64,000 bases of DNA, from positions 19,194 to 83,193 of the IMG/VR virus record IMGVR_UViG_3300030333_007172; one strand, written 5' to 3'. The translations under genes and the position numbers were made by a program. This DNA is from a virus. Of this stretch, positions 17,689-27,349 are shown piece by piece. A model generated the notes under the pieces. That model was not told the origin of the DNA, did no database searches, and saw only the letters and a list, made by a program, of their open reading frames with translations. The first letter of the stretch is position 1. The number at the start of each line of letters is the position of its first letter.

Positions 17689-18569
17689 TATATTTGTCCT
17701 TTTTCTATCATTTTTTGCAAAAAATTAAAAATATTGTATTTTGTATAGTATAAATTTTTTGCTTCTAATACATGCGGTAAACGCTTGTCATAGTCATCAT
17801 TAGCATGAATATCTTTAATTTGCTCGACTGTTTGTTCAATTGGTCCGCTAAAATCAATTTCAATAAAAGATTTAGGAGGGTATATGTCCCCTACATTGGG
17901 ACACCCATAGTAAATTGGCACAGTATTACAAACAGTTAAATCAAAAAACTTTTCTGTTAAATAATTTTTATAGCTAGAGTTTTCTATAGCAATTGAATAC
18001 TGGTAATCAACGATGGCTTCCGATTTATTGTAAGGAGAGCCTTTATACCTAGAATCTGTTAATTGCCAACGGCGTCCATAAAAATCAATATCTAAATCAG
18101 TTTCTAATAACGCTTTAAACAAAGCATGTCTTTTTATATAGTTAAATTTATCTCCGTAATTAGATGAAATAATTGACATTCTTTTTGTTTTTTTAAAATC
18201 ATTATTTAAATAAAAGTCATAAGAATCTGTTGATTCTGTAAACATAAACATAGGGTGTTCAATTATGTTAGGTGCTCCGGGATACATACTTTTATCTTGT
18301 GCTACAACGTACCTGCAATATTTGTGTAAGTCTCTTTGCCAATTAGTAGACCACTCCGGCTCTAACATGAACCCAATCGTTTTATGTGGATTTCTGTAGT
18401 ATTTGCTATTTTTATTATTTAAAGCTCCTAATACAATTAGGTATTCATAATTTACTTCATCTAATTCAAAATAATCATTATCTGGCCAATTGCGAAAAGT
18501 TCTTAGCGCTACATTTTTATCAAAAATTTCATCCCACCAACAAACTATCCATATTTTAGTTTTAAACAT
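17688..18569 (-). CDS. GT10 fucosyltransferase-like protein
   Basis: A 293-residue protein. The C-terminal half reads YSIAIENSSYKNYLTEKFFD near residue 188, then VPIYYGCPNV. This is the FxFENS...YxTEKxxxxxxxxxVPxxxG signature of alpha-1,3/4-fucosyltransferases (family GT10), which use GDP-fucose. The enzyme would use a GDP-sugar such as those implied by the GDP-mannose-type genes in this cluster. Acceptor unknown. Confidence 0.8.
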   Translation of the reverse strand: MFKTKIWIVCWWDEIFDKNVALRTFRNWPDNDYFELDEVNYEYLIVLGALNNKNSKYYRNPHKTIGFMLEPEWSTNWQRDLHKYCRYVVAQDKSMYPGAPNIIEHPMFMFTESTDSYDFYLNNDFKKTKRMSIISSNYGDKFNYIKRHALFKALLETDLDIDFYGRRWQLTDSRYKGSPYNKSEAIVDYQYSIAIENSSYKNYLTEKFFDLTVCNTVPIYYGCPNVGDIYPPKSFIEIDFSGPIEQTVEQIKDIHANDDYDKRLPHVLEAKNLYYTKYNIFNFLQKMIEKGQI

Positions 18570-19249
18570 TAATATTTATCCCTTAAAGATGATTTAAGTC
18601 CTTTTAAATTTGGATCCCGAACTGCTGATACACTTCCATGTTCAGTAATGGCTTTGGCCCAATAAACTTCAAAATTAAGTCGCTCAAATCTGTTATTGAA
18701 TTCCCAGTCAAGAGGCTCTGTAACCCTATAGGAGCACATGCTCTTGTATAGGCGGCTAATTGCTTCTTTTTTATACATTACGGTGCACAAACCATTTGTA
18801 GCAGGATGAGATTTTTTTCCAAATATATCTCGATTATCTCCTACTCTTAAGGCAGCTTCACCCATAAAAACACAATCAAATTTTATTTTCTGTTCTTCAC
18901 ATAATGCAAGAATTTTTTTAATGTATGTAACCGGGTCTTCTTTAAAAATTACATCGTCCTCTAAAATAAGATAATACTCTCCTTCCTCTTCTTCTACAAT
19001 TTTTTTGAGAATATTTTGATATTTAATACACAAAGATGCTTCTCCGGGTTTTATTTCTCGATTGTGTTTTTTAATAAACGTTGAAGTGTCGATATAATCA
19101 TCTCTGATGGAGTCTGTCACGTCTTCTTGATCAAATTTTTCCATAAATTCATACGGAATATTTTGAAACCATTTCTCCATTTCAACAATCATATGCTTTT
19201 TGCGCTCTTCAAGCTTTGTATAATGTACTATAAAAATTTTAGATATCAT
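18569..19249 (-). CDS. GT25-type glycosyltransferase
   Basis: A 226-residue protein (start MISKIFIVHYTKLEERKKHM at 19249; an upstream ATG at 19270 would add seven residues). It matches the LPS GT25 family: a YTKLEERKKH opening, EASLCIKYQNIL in the middle and YYLILEDDVIF giving the E-D-D metal site. GT25 enzymes include LPS galactosyl- and glucosyltransferases. Confidence 0.75.
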   Translation of the reverse strand: MISKIFIVHYTKLEERKKHMIVEMEKWFQNIPYEFMEKFDQEDVTDSIRDDYIDTSTFIKKHNREIKPGEASLCIKYQNILKKIVEEEEGEYYLILEDDVIFKEDPVTYIKKILALCEEQKIKFDCVFMGEAALRVGDNRDIFGKKSHPATNGLCTVMYKKEAISRLYKSMCSYRVTEPLDWEFNNRFERLNFEVYWAKAITEHGSVSAVRDPNLKGLKSSLRDKY

Positions 19250-19938
19250 TCTTTTACACAAAAAATCCATGCAATAACAGGATAATCAAATTCATTAAAA
19301 CCAGGATTAATTAAATCTTGATAAGTAGGCCAACTTAATTCTTGAAACATTTTGACCGTGTATTCTTTATTTCCCCAGCTTCCCAAAGAAAGTATTTTAA
19401 AACCAGCGGCCTCTGCAATACAACCTAATCCAGTAGGTGTAAAGCCGCTATAGTGGTGAAAAGGTGTCATATGAGGAATATTTACAACTGGCACATTACA
19501 ATAAAAAACTCCCCCAGTTCTCAGATGAGCGTAAACATTCTTAAGGCATTGAATAGGATCATATAAGTGTTCTAAAGTTTGATTTAGCATGCAAAAATCA
19601 TAATCTTTTTCTTTTAGATTAAGATTGTGCAAATCGTTATTAATAGGATCTGCTTCATAATTAATTATTGTGCGCCCTTGTTTGTTTAAAAACTCAAATT
19701 CAGGATCGGAGTCGCCATTAAAACAAAGTAATTTATTAAAATTTAATTTGTTTGTTCTTAAAAATTCTTCAAATTCTAAAACAGCTATAACTCTTGCAAA
19801 GTCTTTTCCTTCCCATCTCCATTTATTTACATTTTTATGCATTGGCAAAGGGGTATATTTATAAGGATCAATAAGAATGTTTGTTACGTGATCCAGATAA
19901 GTTCTTTCAACATCTTTATTATTCAGATAGTTTTTCAT
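19246..19938 (-). CDS. Class I SAM-dependent methyltransferase
   Basis: A 230-residue protein. LLCFNGDSDPEFEFLNKQG is a diverged SAM loop and INYEADP its acidic strand end. FCMLNQTLEHLYDP matches the LxHVxDP motif of Methyltransf_11, and LRTGGVFYCNVP the post-motif strand. A sugar O-methyltransferase is likely from context. It overlaps both neighbours slightly. Confidence 0.7.
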   Translation of the reverse strand: MKNYLNNKDVERTYLDHVTNILIDPYKYTPLPMHKNVNKWRWEGKDFARVIAVLEFEEFLRTNKLNFNKLLCFNGDSDPEFEFLNKQGRTIINYEADPINNDLHNLNLKEKDYDFCMLNQTLEHLYDPIQCLKNVYAHLRTGGVFYCNVPVVNIPHMTPFHHYSGFTPTGLGCIAEAAGFKILSLGSWGNKEYTVKMFQELSWPTYQDLINPGFNEFDYPVIAWIFCVKE

Positions 19939-20722
19939 TTATAAATTGCCGCCACCAACTAATTTTTAACTTATTTAAATTATATTTGGTTTTTGTTACT
20001 TTTTTGTAAAAATCATTTAGTTTATTATAATCTACTTCGCTCCAGTTGTCAACAAAATAAATTGGAAGATCATCAAACTCTTTCATTTGTACAGTTCTTT
20101 TTACTATAGGAATTGTACGAAGATAGAGAGCTTCCCAAACACGATGACAATCAACACCATTGCCTCGGGGAGATATTACAAACTTATGAGAAGCTAAATC
20201 AAAATAATATTGCTCCATAGTTTTTCGTCCACTTACAGTTACCCAGTCACAATTTTTAAATTTATTCCATACAAAAGTTCTTTCATTTAATGAAGTTTCT
20301 AAATTAAAATTCATATAAACAAGCTTGTTTTTTTTAACATCATAATGATTTAGTTTATCAATTAAAGTTGCTTTCTGCAGCGCGCCGGGGACTTGAGAAG
20401 AAAATAAACCATTTTGAGATGCTGGGGAAGTTCTCAATGTCATATTTTCTAACCCTATGGGTATGGGGATAACTTTATCGCTCTTAACACTTTTGTTTTG
20501 AGCAAGCCAATAAGAACATTCGGGGCCTATTGCATAACGTTGGTTGTCGATATGATAATCACTATTATGTGTAACAAAAACATTATGATTAGTTTGAACA
20601 AACGCATTTAAATAATCAGTTTTGCAAAAAGTAGCACCAGTTTCATCACAAATATCAATAAATCGATTCCCTGTGATATATTCGTTAAAGCTAATTCTGT
20701 GATTGAGAAAATATTCTTTCAT
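19919..20722 (-). CDS. Exostosin-like glycosyltransferase
   Basis: A 267-residue protein. HKFVISPRGNGVDCHRVWEA near residue 188 and the following LRTIPIVKR match the exostosin/GT47-like C-terminal donor site (F-x-x-x-P-x-G-x-G-x-D-x-x-R-x-x-E). The role is sugar transfer to a glycan. The start overlaps the preceding gene by 4 bases. Confidence 0.65.
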   Translation of the reverse strand: MKEYFLNHRISFNEYITGNRFIDICDETGATFCKTDYLNAFVQTNHNVFVTHNSDYHIDNQRYAIGPECSYWLAQNKSVKSDKVIPIPIGLENMTLRTSPASQNGLFSSQVPGALQKATLIDKLNHYDVKKNKLVYMNFNLETSLNERTFVWNKFKNCDWVTVSGRKTMEQYYFDLASHKFVISPRGNGVDCHRVWEALYLRTIPIVKRTVQMKEFDDLPIYFVDNWSEVDYNKLNDFYKKVTKTKYNLNKLKISWWRQFINEKLSE

Positions 20723-21468
20723 AGCGTAAGTGTATCGTAAATTTTTTCTATGTAAGGTTTAAAATCATTTAATGGTCTTGGGAGGTGAATATCCACCACA
20801 TTATCACTCCACAGTAATTTGAAAAAATCAAAATTAACAATGCCTTCACGATCCAATCGACGACCGCCAATAAGTTCATTGTTTAACAAAATTTTAAGAT
20901 TTAATTCTTGTATTCTTGTAAACATAAAAACTTCATCACTAAACCAAAGTTTTTTATCTTGTAAATGAGGTGGCAATCTAAATTGAAACTTATCGGTATT
21001 AAAGTCTTTTTTAATAATTAACTCTAAAAACTCTGGCCACGAAAGCCCTAAAAACAACTTTTCATATAAAGAGCCGTAACCACAATAGTAGCATAGTGGA
21101 AACTGTCCAAACTCTCTTCTTTCAGGATTTAAATGAAAGAAAGAATCCTCAGTGCAATAAGACTCAATACGCTCTTTATTAAAGAAAGAGCGACTAACAG
21201 GAAACATATCTATATCTGACACTATGCATATTTCGTTAGAAAATTTTTGTGTGAAATATATTCTTGCTAGTTGCGCTTGCAGGTGTGTTGGATAAGCTGG
21301 TATCTTTTTAACGTAGAGTATATCATTTTCAAACGAATTCGTTTCTTTTGTGTTGCTGATTAAAATCAAACAAGGGTCTATATTTAGTCTTTTTCTCCAG
21401 ACATCGCGAGCGTATGGCCAAAAATCATAATAAAACGGGTTTTCATCACAGGATAACAAGACTTTCAT
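20719..21468 (-). CDS. Putative glycosyltransferase with DxD motif
   Basis: A 249-residue protein. After MKVLLSCDENPFYYDFWP, a CIVSDIDMFPVSR block near residue 80 supplies a DxD metal site, as in GT-A glycosyltransferases. SDEVFMF near residue 182 could be the acceptor-side acid. No named family is recognised. It overlaps both neighbours by a few bases within the glycan operon. Confidence 0.5.
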   Translation of the reverse strand: MKVLLSCDENPFYYDFWPYARDVWRKRLNIDPCLILISNTKETNSFENDILYVKKIPAYPTHLQAQLARIYFTQKFSNEICIVSDIDMFPVSRSFFNKERIESYCTEDSFFHLNPERREFGQFPLCYYCGYGSLYEKLFLGLSWPEFLELIIKKDFNTDKFQFRLPPHLQDKKLWFSDEVFMFTRIQELNLKILLNNELIGGRRLDREGIVNFDFFKLLWSDNVVDIHLPRPLNDFKPYIEKIYDTLTL

Positions 21469-22259
21469 TATACACTTAAATACCTAAAATTATTAAATTT
21501 AGACTCTCTTGGAGATAGCACCATTCTGTTAAAGTCATGCTTATAGCCATGATCGAATTCAATAATTGTTTGCCAGTCGCCGTATTTAGTGTTTTTTTGT
21601 ACATTAAACATCTGGTGTCTATTGTGCTTGTGTATCATAACAGAAAAAACAGATTGATCTTGCCTGTGTTCTCTACAAGGAGAATCGGGTCCATCCGGCT
21701 TTATTACTGTCGTGTCTGGAAGTGCCACTTCTGGGTCTAGCATATAATCATACATGTCGCTAACAAACTTGATATTATCATTAGTTTTTTTGTATACTTG
21801 AAAGCCGGCCCAATATTGAGGCATAATTTCTGCCCCAAATGAGCCCATTACTTGTAGTGATTTCTTAGTACACCAATATTGATTTGTTAATTTTGGATGA
21901 GTATAAACTAAAAATAATGATTCATCAACTAAATCGTTTTTTATCGAATCAGTCTTATTAACAAAACAATTTGCTGAATCTGAGTAAATTAGAGAATCAG
22001 AATGATTTAGAAAACAATCTGCTAACGCATATGTCTTATAGAAAAACACTCTCGGTGAGAGTGCATGTTCACAAACTTCTTTTACTGGGTACAGCTTAAC
22101 TTGTGAACCAAATATCTTACTAAATATTTCTAATTGTTCTTTTTCAGTATTAAAATAGTAAACAAACACATCCCCGTCAAACGAATTAACTTTATAACTT
22201 TGTATTAGGTTAACCGCTTGCGGGATGTAGTCTTGACTTATTACTGTGCATAAATCCAA
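21468..22259 (-). CDS. Putative GT8-like glycosyltransferase
   Basis: A 263-residue protein with GT-A features: MDLCTVISQDYIPQAVNLIQS at the start and SLIYSDSANCF near residue 88, where GT8 enzymes have a DxD. Here that reads D-S-A, so metal binding may be altered. Late motifs are QSVFSVMIHKH and NVQKNTKYGDW. Family assignment is tentative. Confidence 0.45.
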   Translation of the reverse strand: MDLCTVISQDYIPQAVNLIQSYKVNSFDGDVFVYYFNTEKEQLEIFSKIFGSQVKLYPVKEVCEHALSPRVFFYKTYALADCFLNHSDSLIYSDSANCFVNKTDSIKNDLVDESLFLVYTHPKLTNQYWCTKKSLQVMGSFGAEIMPQYWAGFQVYKKTNDNIKFVSDMYDYMLDPEVALPDTTVIKPDGPDSPCREHRQDQSVFSVMIHKHNRHQMFNVQKNTKYGDWQTIIEFDHGYKHDFNRMVLSPRESKFNNFRYLSV

Positions 22260-24254
22260 TTAAAGCGCTCTTTGTTGGGGCTGCTGCTGTTGTTGCTGGT
22301 AAATCTGCATATAATTTTGAAAAATTTCTCTTTCGTGTTCACGCTTCCAAGAATCGTGTTCTGGATTTGTTGACATGCCGGTTGGGTTAAAATAGTAAAC
22401 TCCTAATACTTCAGAGTGCTTTAAGAACTTTACTCCGCCAAACGCACATCTAAGCCAAAGATCCCAATCGCCAGCTGACTTATAATGCTGATTAAAATAC
22501 CCATGTGTATCATGTAATTCTTTGCGCCACATAGGATTGTTGTGTGGAAGATTTTGTCGTAACATAGCTTCCTTAGAAAATTGTTCAAAATGATACTGCT
22601 GACAGTTGGGTGGCACATCTTCCCAACGTACATTTGCTTCGTGAACAATGTAACTGTCATTGTATACTAGTCCCACTTCTGGGTTGGCGTATAACAACTT
22701 AGCTTGTTTCTCGTAAGCGTCTGGAGGGCGCCTATCATCACAATTTACATTGGTGACATATTCACCCGTGGCCATTTTAATTCCCATGTTCCACGTATCA
22801 TAGATGCCTGGATCTTCTTCAAGTCTCTTATAGATAATATTGTTAGGATACTTCTCCACATATTTAAGAATAACCTCTTCGTCAAACTCTTCTCCAGGAG
22901 GATTTGCATTGAGAATAATCCATTCACATTTTTCTTCAAAAATAGTTTGACGTGTAACATCTTCCATAAGTTGTTCGATATATTCATCAGCTTTAAAAAC
23001 AGAAGTAACCAAAGAAATTTTAGGCAGATCTTTAATATCTACAACTACCTCGCCCTGGATTGGTCCGGTCTGTTCTAGTACAGTATCTACAAATTGGTTA
23101 TACATGTTTTCTTCAGAAAATCGTTCTGATAATTGCGCTGCATATTCGCATGCTTGTTTTGTTTTTCCTTCAGAAACATCTAAATATGCTTTTCTAATTT
23201 GTTTTCTAGCAGATTCTACATTAGGTAAACACCACTGAGAACCTTGGGCTATAACCCCTTTCCATTCGGCAGCTTTTTCAATTTCTCCTATGGTGTATTC
23301 TACTTCATAGAAGTGAGCGTGCCCTTGTTCATCATAAAGAAAATCATTTTGTCCAGACCACCCAGGAGCGACCACTGGCAATCCGCTATAAGCGGCTTCA
23401 AAGATTGGAAGACCATAACCTTCACCATGTGTCAATGTAACAAAAGCATTAACAGAAGGGTGAATATACAAAGAGTGCATTTCTTCATCGGTCATATCAC
23501 CGTGTAGAAGATAGAGCTTACATGTATGATCTTCAAACTCTTTTAATAAATTTTTAAGATTGTTATATGTCATCTCTCTATCCATAAAACAATTTTTAGC
23601 ATGATTTGTTTTAAGAATAAGTCCTACATTTTCATTTTTAAATTCTTGCATAAAAGCTGTAATTACATTTTTAATATTTTTGCGAGGACCCATCTGGGCA
23701 ACACATAAAAAATTAAAATCGGTATCAGTTTTTAACTCTATCTCTGGCAATTCTTCTGCGGTATATCTTTTTACTGGGTAGTTGACTACTCGTATGGGTC
23801 TTGTTAGAGATAGTTTCTGAGCAGGGTTGCTTTGATTAGCATAATGTGTTTGCTCAAAAACATTTTTAGAATGTTGTGAAACAACGACCAATGAACTCAT
23901 AGTATTAGATTTAACAAGCCATTCTGGTGCTACCCGATCTGTTTCAATGCCGGCCGTATACCCAATATTAATAGGCGCTAGTGATTCCCATTCATTAGGA
24001 ATAGTTACCTGAATAGACACATCAAACTTTCCGCCATTTTGCACATAATGAACAGTTTTGCCAATTGTGCTATCAATCCATCGTCTTTCTTCTGTGTCTT
24101 CATAAATCCAAGAAGTTTGCCCCCATTGCAATGGCTGGATGAAAATATCAAAAATATCTTGTCTAGAGCGTAGACTCCGTAATGCAAATCTAGCCTGTTC
24201 TCCATATCCAGAGCGAGTCAAAATTGGACCTTTGAGTAGTATTTTTTTCTTCAT
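22260..24254 (-). CDS. Two-domain glycosyltransferase (GT4 plus GT2)
   Basis: A 664-residue protein starting at 24254 (MKKKILLKGPILTRSGYG), where ATG overlaps the previous stop as TAATG. Residues 1 to about 370 are a GT-B GT4 domain, with the FLCVAQMGPRKNI and HGEGYGLPIFEAAYSG donor-site motifs. From about 410 a GT-A GT2 domain follows (ISLVTSVFKADEYIEQLMED..., then TNVNCDDRRPPDAYE with the D-D-R metal site). A Gln-rich tail ends the protein. Such bifunctional enzymes add two sugars in succession. Confidence 0.85.
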   Translation of the reverse strand: MKKKILLKGPILTRSGYGEQARFALRSLRSRQDIFDIFIQPLQWGQTSWIYEDTEERRWIDSTIGKTVHYVQNGGKFDVSIQVTIPNEWESLAPINIGYTAGIETDRVAPEWLVKSNTMSSLVVVSQHSKNVFEQTHYANQSNPAQKLSLTRPIRVVNYPVKRYTAEELPEIELKTDTDFNFLCVAQMGPRKNIKNVITAFMQEFKNENVGLILKTNHAKNCFMDREMTYNNLKNLLKEFEDHTCKLYLLHGDMTDEEMHSLYIHPSVNAFVTLTHGEGYGLPIFEAAYSGLPVVAPGWSGQNDFLYDEQGHAHFYEVEYTIGEIEKAAEWKGVIAQGSQWCLPNVESARKQIRKAYLDVSEGKTKQACEYAAQLSERFSEENMYNQFVDTVLEQTGPIQGEVVVDIKDLPKISLVTSVFKADEYIEQLMEDVTRQTIFEEKCEWIILNANPPGEEFDEEVILKYVEKYPNNIIYKRLEEDPGIYDTWNMGIKMATGEYVTNVNCDDRRPPDAYEKQAKLLYANPEVGLVYNDSYIVHEANVRWEDVPPNCQQYHFEQFSKEAMLRQNLPHNNPMWRKELHDTHGYFNQHYKSAGDWDLWLRCAFGGVKFLKHSEVLGVYYFNPTGMSTNPEHDSWKREHEREIFQNYMQIYQQQQQQPQQRAL

Positions 24255-25519
24255 TATGCCACCTCCCACAAGTGCCAACGTTCGTATCCCGTGCGTGTAT
24301 CCCACGAGCCATGTTCTTCAATAAACGTATCTATCATTTTTACCCAATCTTCTCCAAATTTTTCAAAGTTATAATTTTTATCAACGTGTTGTCTACCTTG
24401 AATAGACATCTTTTTATAAACTTTGTCACTAACCTTAATGGCCTTTTTCAAAGTTTCTGTAAAGTCTTTCTGTGTAATTCTATCTTCGTAGATATAAGGC
24501 ACTTGCAAAGAACCAATAACTGATTTAGCAGCCGGCTCTATTCCAAATCCAAACCAATTTTCTCCATCAGTCACCTGTTCTTGTAGTCCCCCAGTCATGG
24601 TTACAATAATTGGAGTCCCACAAGCTAACGATTCCTGTGCTGAAAGTCCAAACCCTTCTGCATCTGAAATGCTAACTGTATAATCTGCAACATTATACAG
24701 CGTTGCCAGTGCCTCTGGATTTAGTTTGTTGGTAGAAAGTAAAACTTGTCCATCAGTTAACTTTAGATGCTCTATAATATGCGGCAAATCTTGTCCGTGA
24801 GCATCTCGCGCGTCTGTATGCATTAGCAGCATTGCTTTATCGTGACCAACTTCATCTAAAAATTCTTTAAACCACCAGATTAAAGTTCCACTTTGTTTTC
24901 TTCTTGCATTTCTGCTGTTAAAGAAGAATAACTTTTTCTTTCCTTTGCTTAGTTGCTTTGCAACCTCAGCTACAGCTGGATAGTTCTTGTCATTCTTTTT
25001 ATATTTATAATAATAATTAGGATCTACTGCATGTGGCAGATAATAAGATGGCACCTCCGGTGCTACTTCTTCTAATATTTTTTTAGTTACCTTTGAGATA
25101 CACACCACTTCATCTGTAGAGCTATAAAACCTAGAGTTAAAGTGAGGTGCAGGAAAATTGTCCCATACGTGATAATATACTAACGGTACCTGGGCTCTGA
25201 TTTCGTTTTCAATTTCCCAAAGCCAGCCATAAAATCTTGGATCTGTCATAAACCATACCATGTCTGGTCTCTCACGAGCCATAATAGAGCGTATTGTTTC
25301 TTGATTGCCGTACCCATCAACTGGATATATAAGCCATCTATCGCCCCACTCTTCTAATCTCTGTGGCTCGTAAGCTTTGTGTTTGACAGCACCACCTAGA
25401 CTAATAACATCATATCTGTCACTTCGCAGTAAAGCCTCAATAACATATTTTGTTTGTGTTCCTACACCCGATGGAGATAGGGGGTGATCAGACAAAGTTA
25501 AAATCTTCTTTCTTTTCAT
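24254..25519 (-). CDS. GT4 family glycosyltransferase
   Basis: A 421-residue protein. The start at 25519 (MKRKKILTLSDHPL) is preferred because TAGGAAA lies just upstream. It is a GT-B enzyme: SPSGVGTQTKYV is the N-terminal loop, LFFFNSRNARRKQ the phosphate-binding region, and DAEGFGLSAQESLACGTPII the E(x7)E donor-sugar motif. It is translationally coupled to the two-domain enzyme and is the first gene of the glycan operon. Confidence 0.85.
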   Translation of the reverse strand: MKRKKILTLSDHPLSPSGVGTQTKYVIEALLRSDRYDVISLGGAVKHKAYEPQRLEEWGDRWLIYPVDGYGNQETIRSIMARERPDMVWFMTDPRFYGWLWEIENEIRAQVPLVYYHVWDNFPAPHFNSRFYSSTDEVVCISKVTKKILEEVAPEVPSYYLPHAVDPNYYYKYKKNDKNYPAVAEVAKQLSKGKKKLFFFNSRNARRKQSGTLIWWFKEFLDEVGHDKAMLLMHTDARDAHGQDLPHIIEHLKLTDGQVLLSTNKLNPEALATLYNVADYTVSISDAEGFGLSAQESLACGTPIIVTMTGGLQEQVTDGENWFGFGIEPAAKSVIGSLQVPYIYEDRITQKDFTETLKKAIKVSDKVYKKMSIQGRQHVDKNYNFEKFGEDWVKMIDTFIEEHGSWDTRTGYERWHLWEVA

Positions 25520-25530
25520 TTGTGTGTTTC

Positions 25531-26307
25531 CTACGGACAATGTTCCGTTTTATAAAATTTACACCCGTACCCGGAGGTACAGGACAATCTATTTTTAATA
25601 TAACGCTTTTTCTTAATATTGTAAAGGGCCATATTCAAAACTTTTAACGCATTTTTAGTTTTTCTTTCACCACTGGTTACTCTAAAAAACTCTACTCTGT
25701 TGTTTTTTGCAGTTCTTTTAAGTAATGCAAAATGAGTTTCAATCGACTTAGGATCTGTTTCTGTAGCTTGCGCAAAGAAATGTTTATACAGTGTTAACTG
25801 ATAGGTTACCATTTTATCGCTTCTTTTCTTTCTATCCCATCCCCACGAACAAGTTTTCCAGTCAAAAATATGGATTTTGCCGTCAGGAGTCGCAACCACA
25901 GCATCAATAAATCCTTTAAATTTATATTCTTCTTCTCCTTCAATTGGCTCCATAAGCGGCATTTCTACGGCCAAGACTTCAAAATCATAACCAAAATATT
26001 CAACTAGCGCCTCTTCGATTTCTGGGAGGATTTTCTTACCTTGTCCCACCATGTCAGACACGAGTCTATCATCCACATCCACATCGTCGTCCAATGCAGC
26101 AATGCAATCAGCAAAATTACTAACAAAAAACTCTTCATCGTCAATCTCCTCTTTTAAAAGCTTCTTCTCACATACTGAATGGATTGCTGTTCCAAACGCA
26201 GTATATGCATTGCCTTTAAAGCCGTCAATCTTGTCTACTCTTGTTAGCTTATGGTAAAAAGCACAATGAACCCAATCTTTGAGTTCAGAATACGAAATAT
26301 GTGGCAT
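25531..26307 (-). CDS. PD-(D/E)XK nuclease, RecB/Cas4-like
   Basis: A 258-residue protein starting at 26307, five bases after a GGGAG site. The opening SYSELKDWVHCAFY, GTAIHSVCEK, GFIDAVV (D135) and FDWKT (D149, K151) form the PD-(D/E)XK core seen in RecB, Cas4 and AddB nucleases. One Cys near the start and three in the last 16 residues (C243, C249, C257) could bind an iron-sulfur cluster, as in Cas4/AddB. The spacing is looser than usual. It follows a consensus promoter (26329-26357). Confidence 0.8.
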   Translation of the reverse strand: MPHISYSELKDWVHCAFYHKLTRVDKIDGFKGNAYTAFGTAIHSVCEKKLLKEEIDDEEFFVSNFADCIAALDDDVDVDDRLVSDMVGQGKKILPEIEEALVEYFGYDFEVLAVEMPLMEPIEGEEEYKFKGFIDAVVATPDGKIHIFDWKTCSWGWDRKKRSDKMVTYQLTLYKHFFAQATETDPKSIETHFALLKRTAKNNRVEFFRVTSGERKTKNALKVLNMALYNIKKKRYIKNRLSCTSGYGCKFYKTEHCP

Positions 26308-26328
26308 GTGCACTCCCTAGTATTTACT

Positions 26329-26357
26329 AGTATATCAAGCTTGTGCTTACTTGTCAA
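26329..26357 (-). promoter_or_regulatory. Sigma-70-type promoter for the nuclease gene
   Basis: On the minus strand, TTGACA (26357-26352), a 17-base spacer and TATACT (26334-26329) form a near-consensus promoter. The start site would lie near 26322, leaving a short leader before the ATG at 26307. The -35 hexamer lies inside the end of the next gene. Confidence 0.75.
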
Positions 26358-27039
26358 GTTTATTTATGTTATGCAACATTGTTAATTTTTTATATAACTG
26401 TGGGCTTATTTTTTGTAGGTATTTGTGATCAGAGTTAACATAAAAATCTGTGAACGCTGTTGCAAAATATTCTCTTAGCGAAACTGCTGCATATGCATTA
26501 ATAAAAACACCCATACATAAAGAGCGCAGTTTTTCAATTCCTATTTTTTGAAATAAATATTCATCAAATTTTTTATTATATTCAACATCTAAAAACGGAG
26601 CTAATGGTACATTGTGTCCATTGTTTGTCAACAAACTATGCAAATGACGTCGTTTTTCTAAAAATTCATCTTTTACTTTTTGATCTCCATAGATTTCATA
26701 ACCATACACTGGCTCTAAAGAATGAGAAACTTCGTGAACTATGTCATCAAACAAGTCTGCTTCATCATCCTGGACGTTAGAAATATGCAAAATGCCATCT
26801 TTATAAAAAGCATTAATTCCTCTTTCTTCAAATTCTTCAAACCAACCAATTACTATGATCTCTAATTCAATAAGTAAATCTTCTGGAAGTCTTGCTTCCA
26901 CGTCGGCCACTACTTTTTCAACGTCAATTTCGTCGTTTATTAAATCGTCTTTGAAATATACGTGTGTGCCGCGACTTGTATAGAAATCACGATTCTGTTC
27001 CATTATCTGCGCTTGTTTTTGTTTCAAGTGTTGTAGCAT
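26347..27039 (-). CDS. HEXXH putative zinc metallopeptidase
   Basis: A 230-residue protein containing DIVHEVSHSLE (H102, E103, H106), an HEXXH zinc site. SLREYFATAFTDFY near residue 190 may give the third, Glu, ligand. This pattern is typical of phage-borne peptidases of unknown substrate. The ATG at 27039 has an AGGA site. A second possible ATG lies at 27003 but has no ribosome site. The gene overlaps its upstream neighbour by 53 bases. Confidence 0.6.
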   Translation of the reverse strand: MLQHLKQKQAQIMEQNRDFYTSRGTHVYFKDDLINDEIDVEKVVADVEARLPEDLLIELEIIVIGWFEEFEERGINAFYKDGILHISNVQDDEADLFDDIVHEVSHSLEPVYGYEIYGDQKVKDEFLEKRRHLHSLLTNNGHNVPLAPFLDVEYNKKFDEYLFQKIGIEKLRSLCMGVFINAYAAVSLREYFATAFTDFYVNSDHKYLQKISPQLYKKLTMLHNINKLDK

Positions 27040-27289
27040 CTTCTAATCCTAGTTCATAGCCGCGCAAAAAGTTTTCCTCTGCAACTGCCAAAAGAAACTC
27101 TGGAAATTCTGTTGCCATTAGTTGTGCAATCATATCTACAGTTACTTCGTCATTTTCAGGTGAAAGCTTTTCTCCCGCGTAATTTACCAAAAATTGCTTT
27201 AGTTCAGAGTTTGTCTTTACAGGCATCGCTAATGTAGGATTTGTATGGACTTGTTCTTCATTAATAATTGTATCTTTGGTTTCACTCAT
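26987..27289 (-). CDS. Small acidic protein, unknown
   Basis: A 100-residue protein, mostly helical and acidic (LAVAEENFLRGYELGLEDA near the end). It has its own promoter (27306-27334), and TAGGAG just before the ATG. It overlaps the HEXXH gene start and probably helps translate it. Function unknown. Confidence 0.6.
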   Translation of the reverse strand: MSETKDTIINEEQVHTNPTLAMPVKTNSELKQFLVNYAGEKLSPENDEVTVDMIAQLMATEFPEFLLAVAEENFLRGYELGLEDATTLETKTSADNGTES

Positions 27290-27305
27290 TTTTAACTCCT
27301 AAAAT

Positions 27306-27334
27306 AATATATCACTTATTTTTTGTTTTGTCAA
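27306..27334 (-). promoter_or_regulatory. Sigma-70-type promoter
   Basis: TTGACA (27334-27329), a 17-base spacer and TATATT (27311-27306) stand on the minus strand just before the ATG at 27289. The leader would be about ten bases, beginning close to the TAGGAG ribosome site. Confidence 0.75.
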
Positions 27335-27349
27335 ATAAACGTTTGTTTA

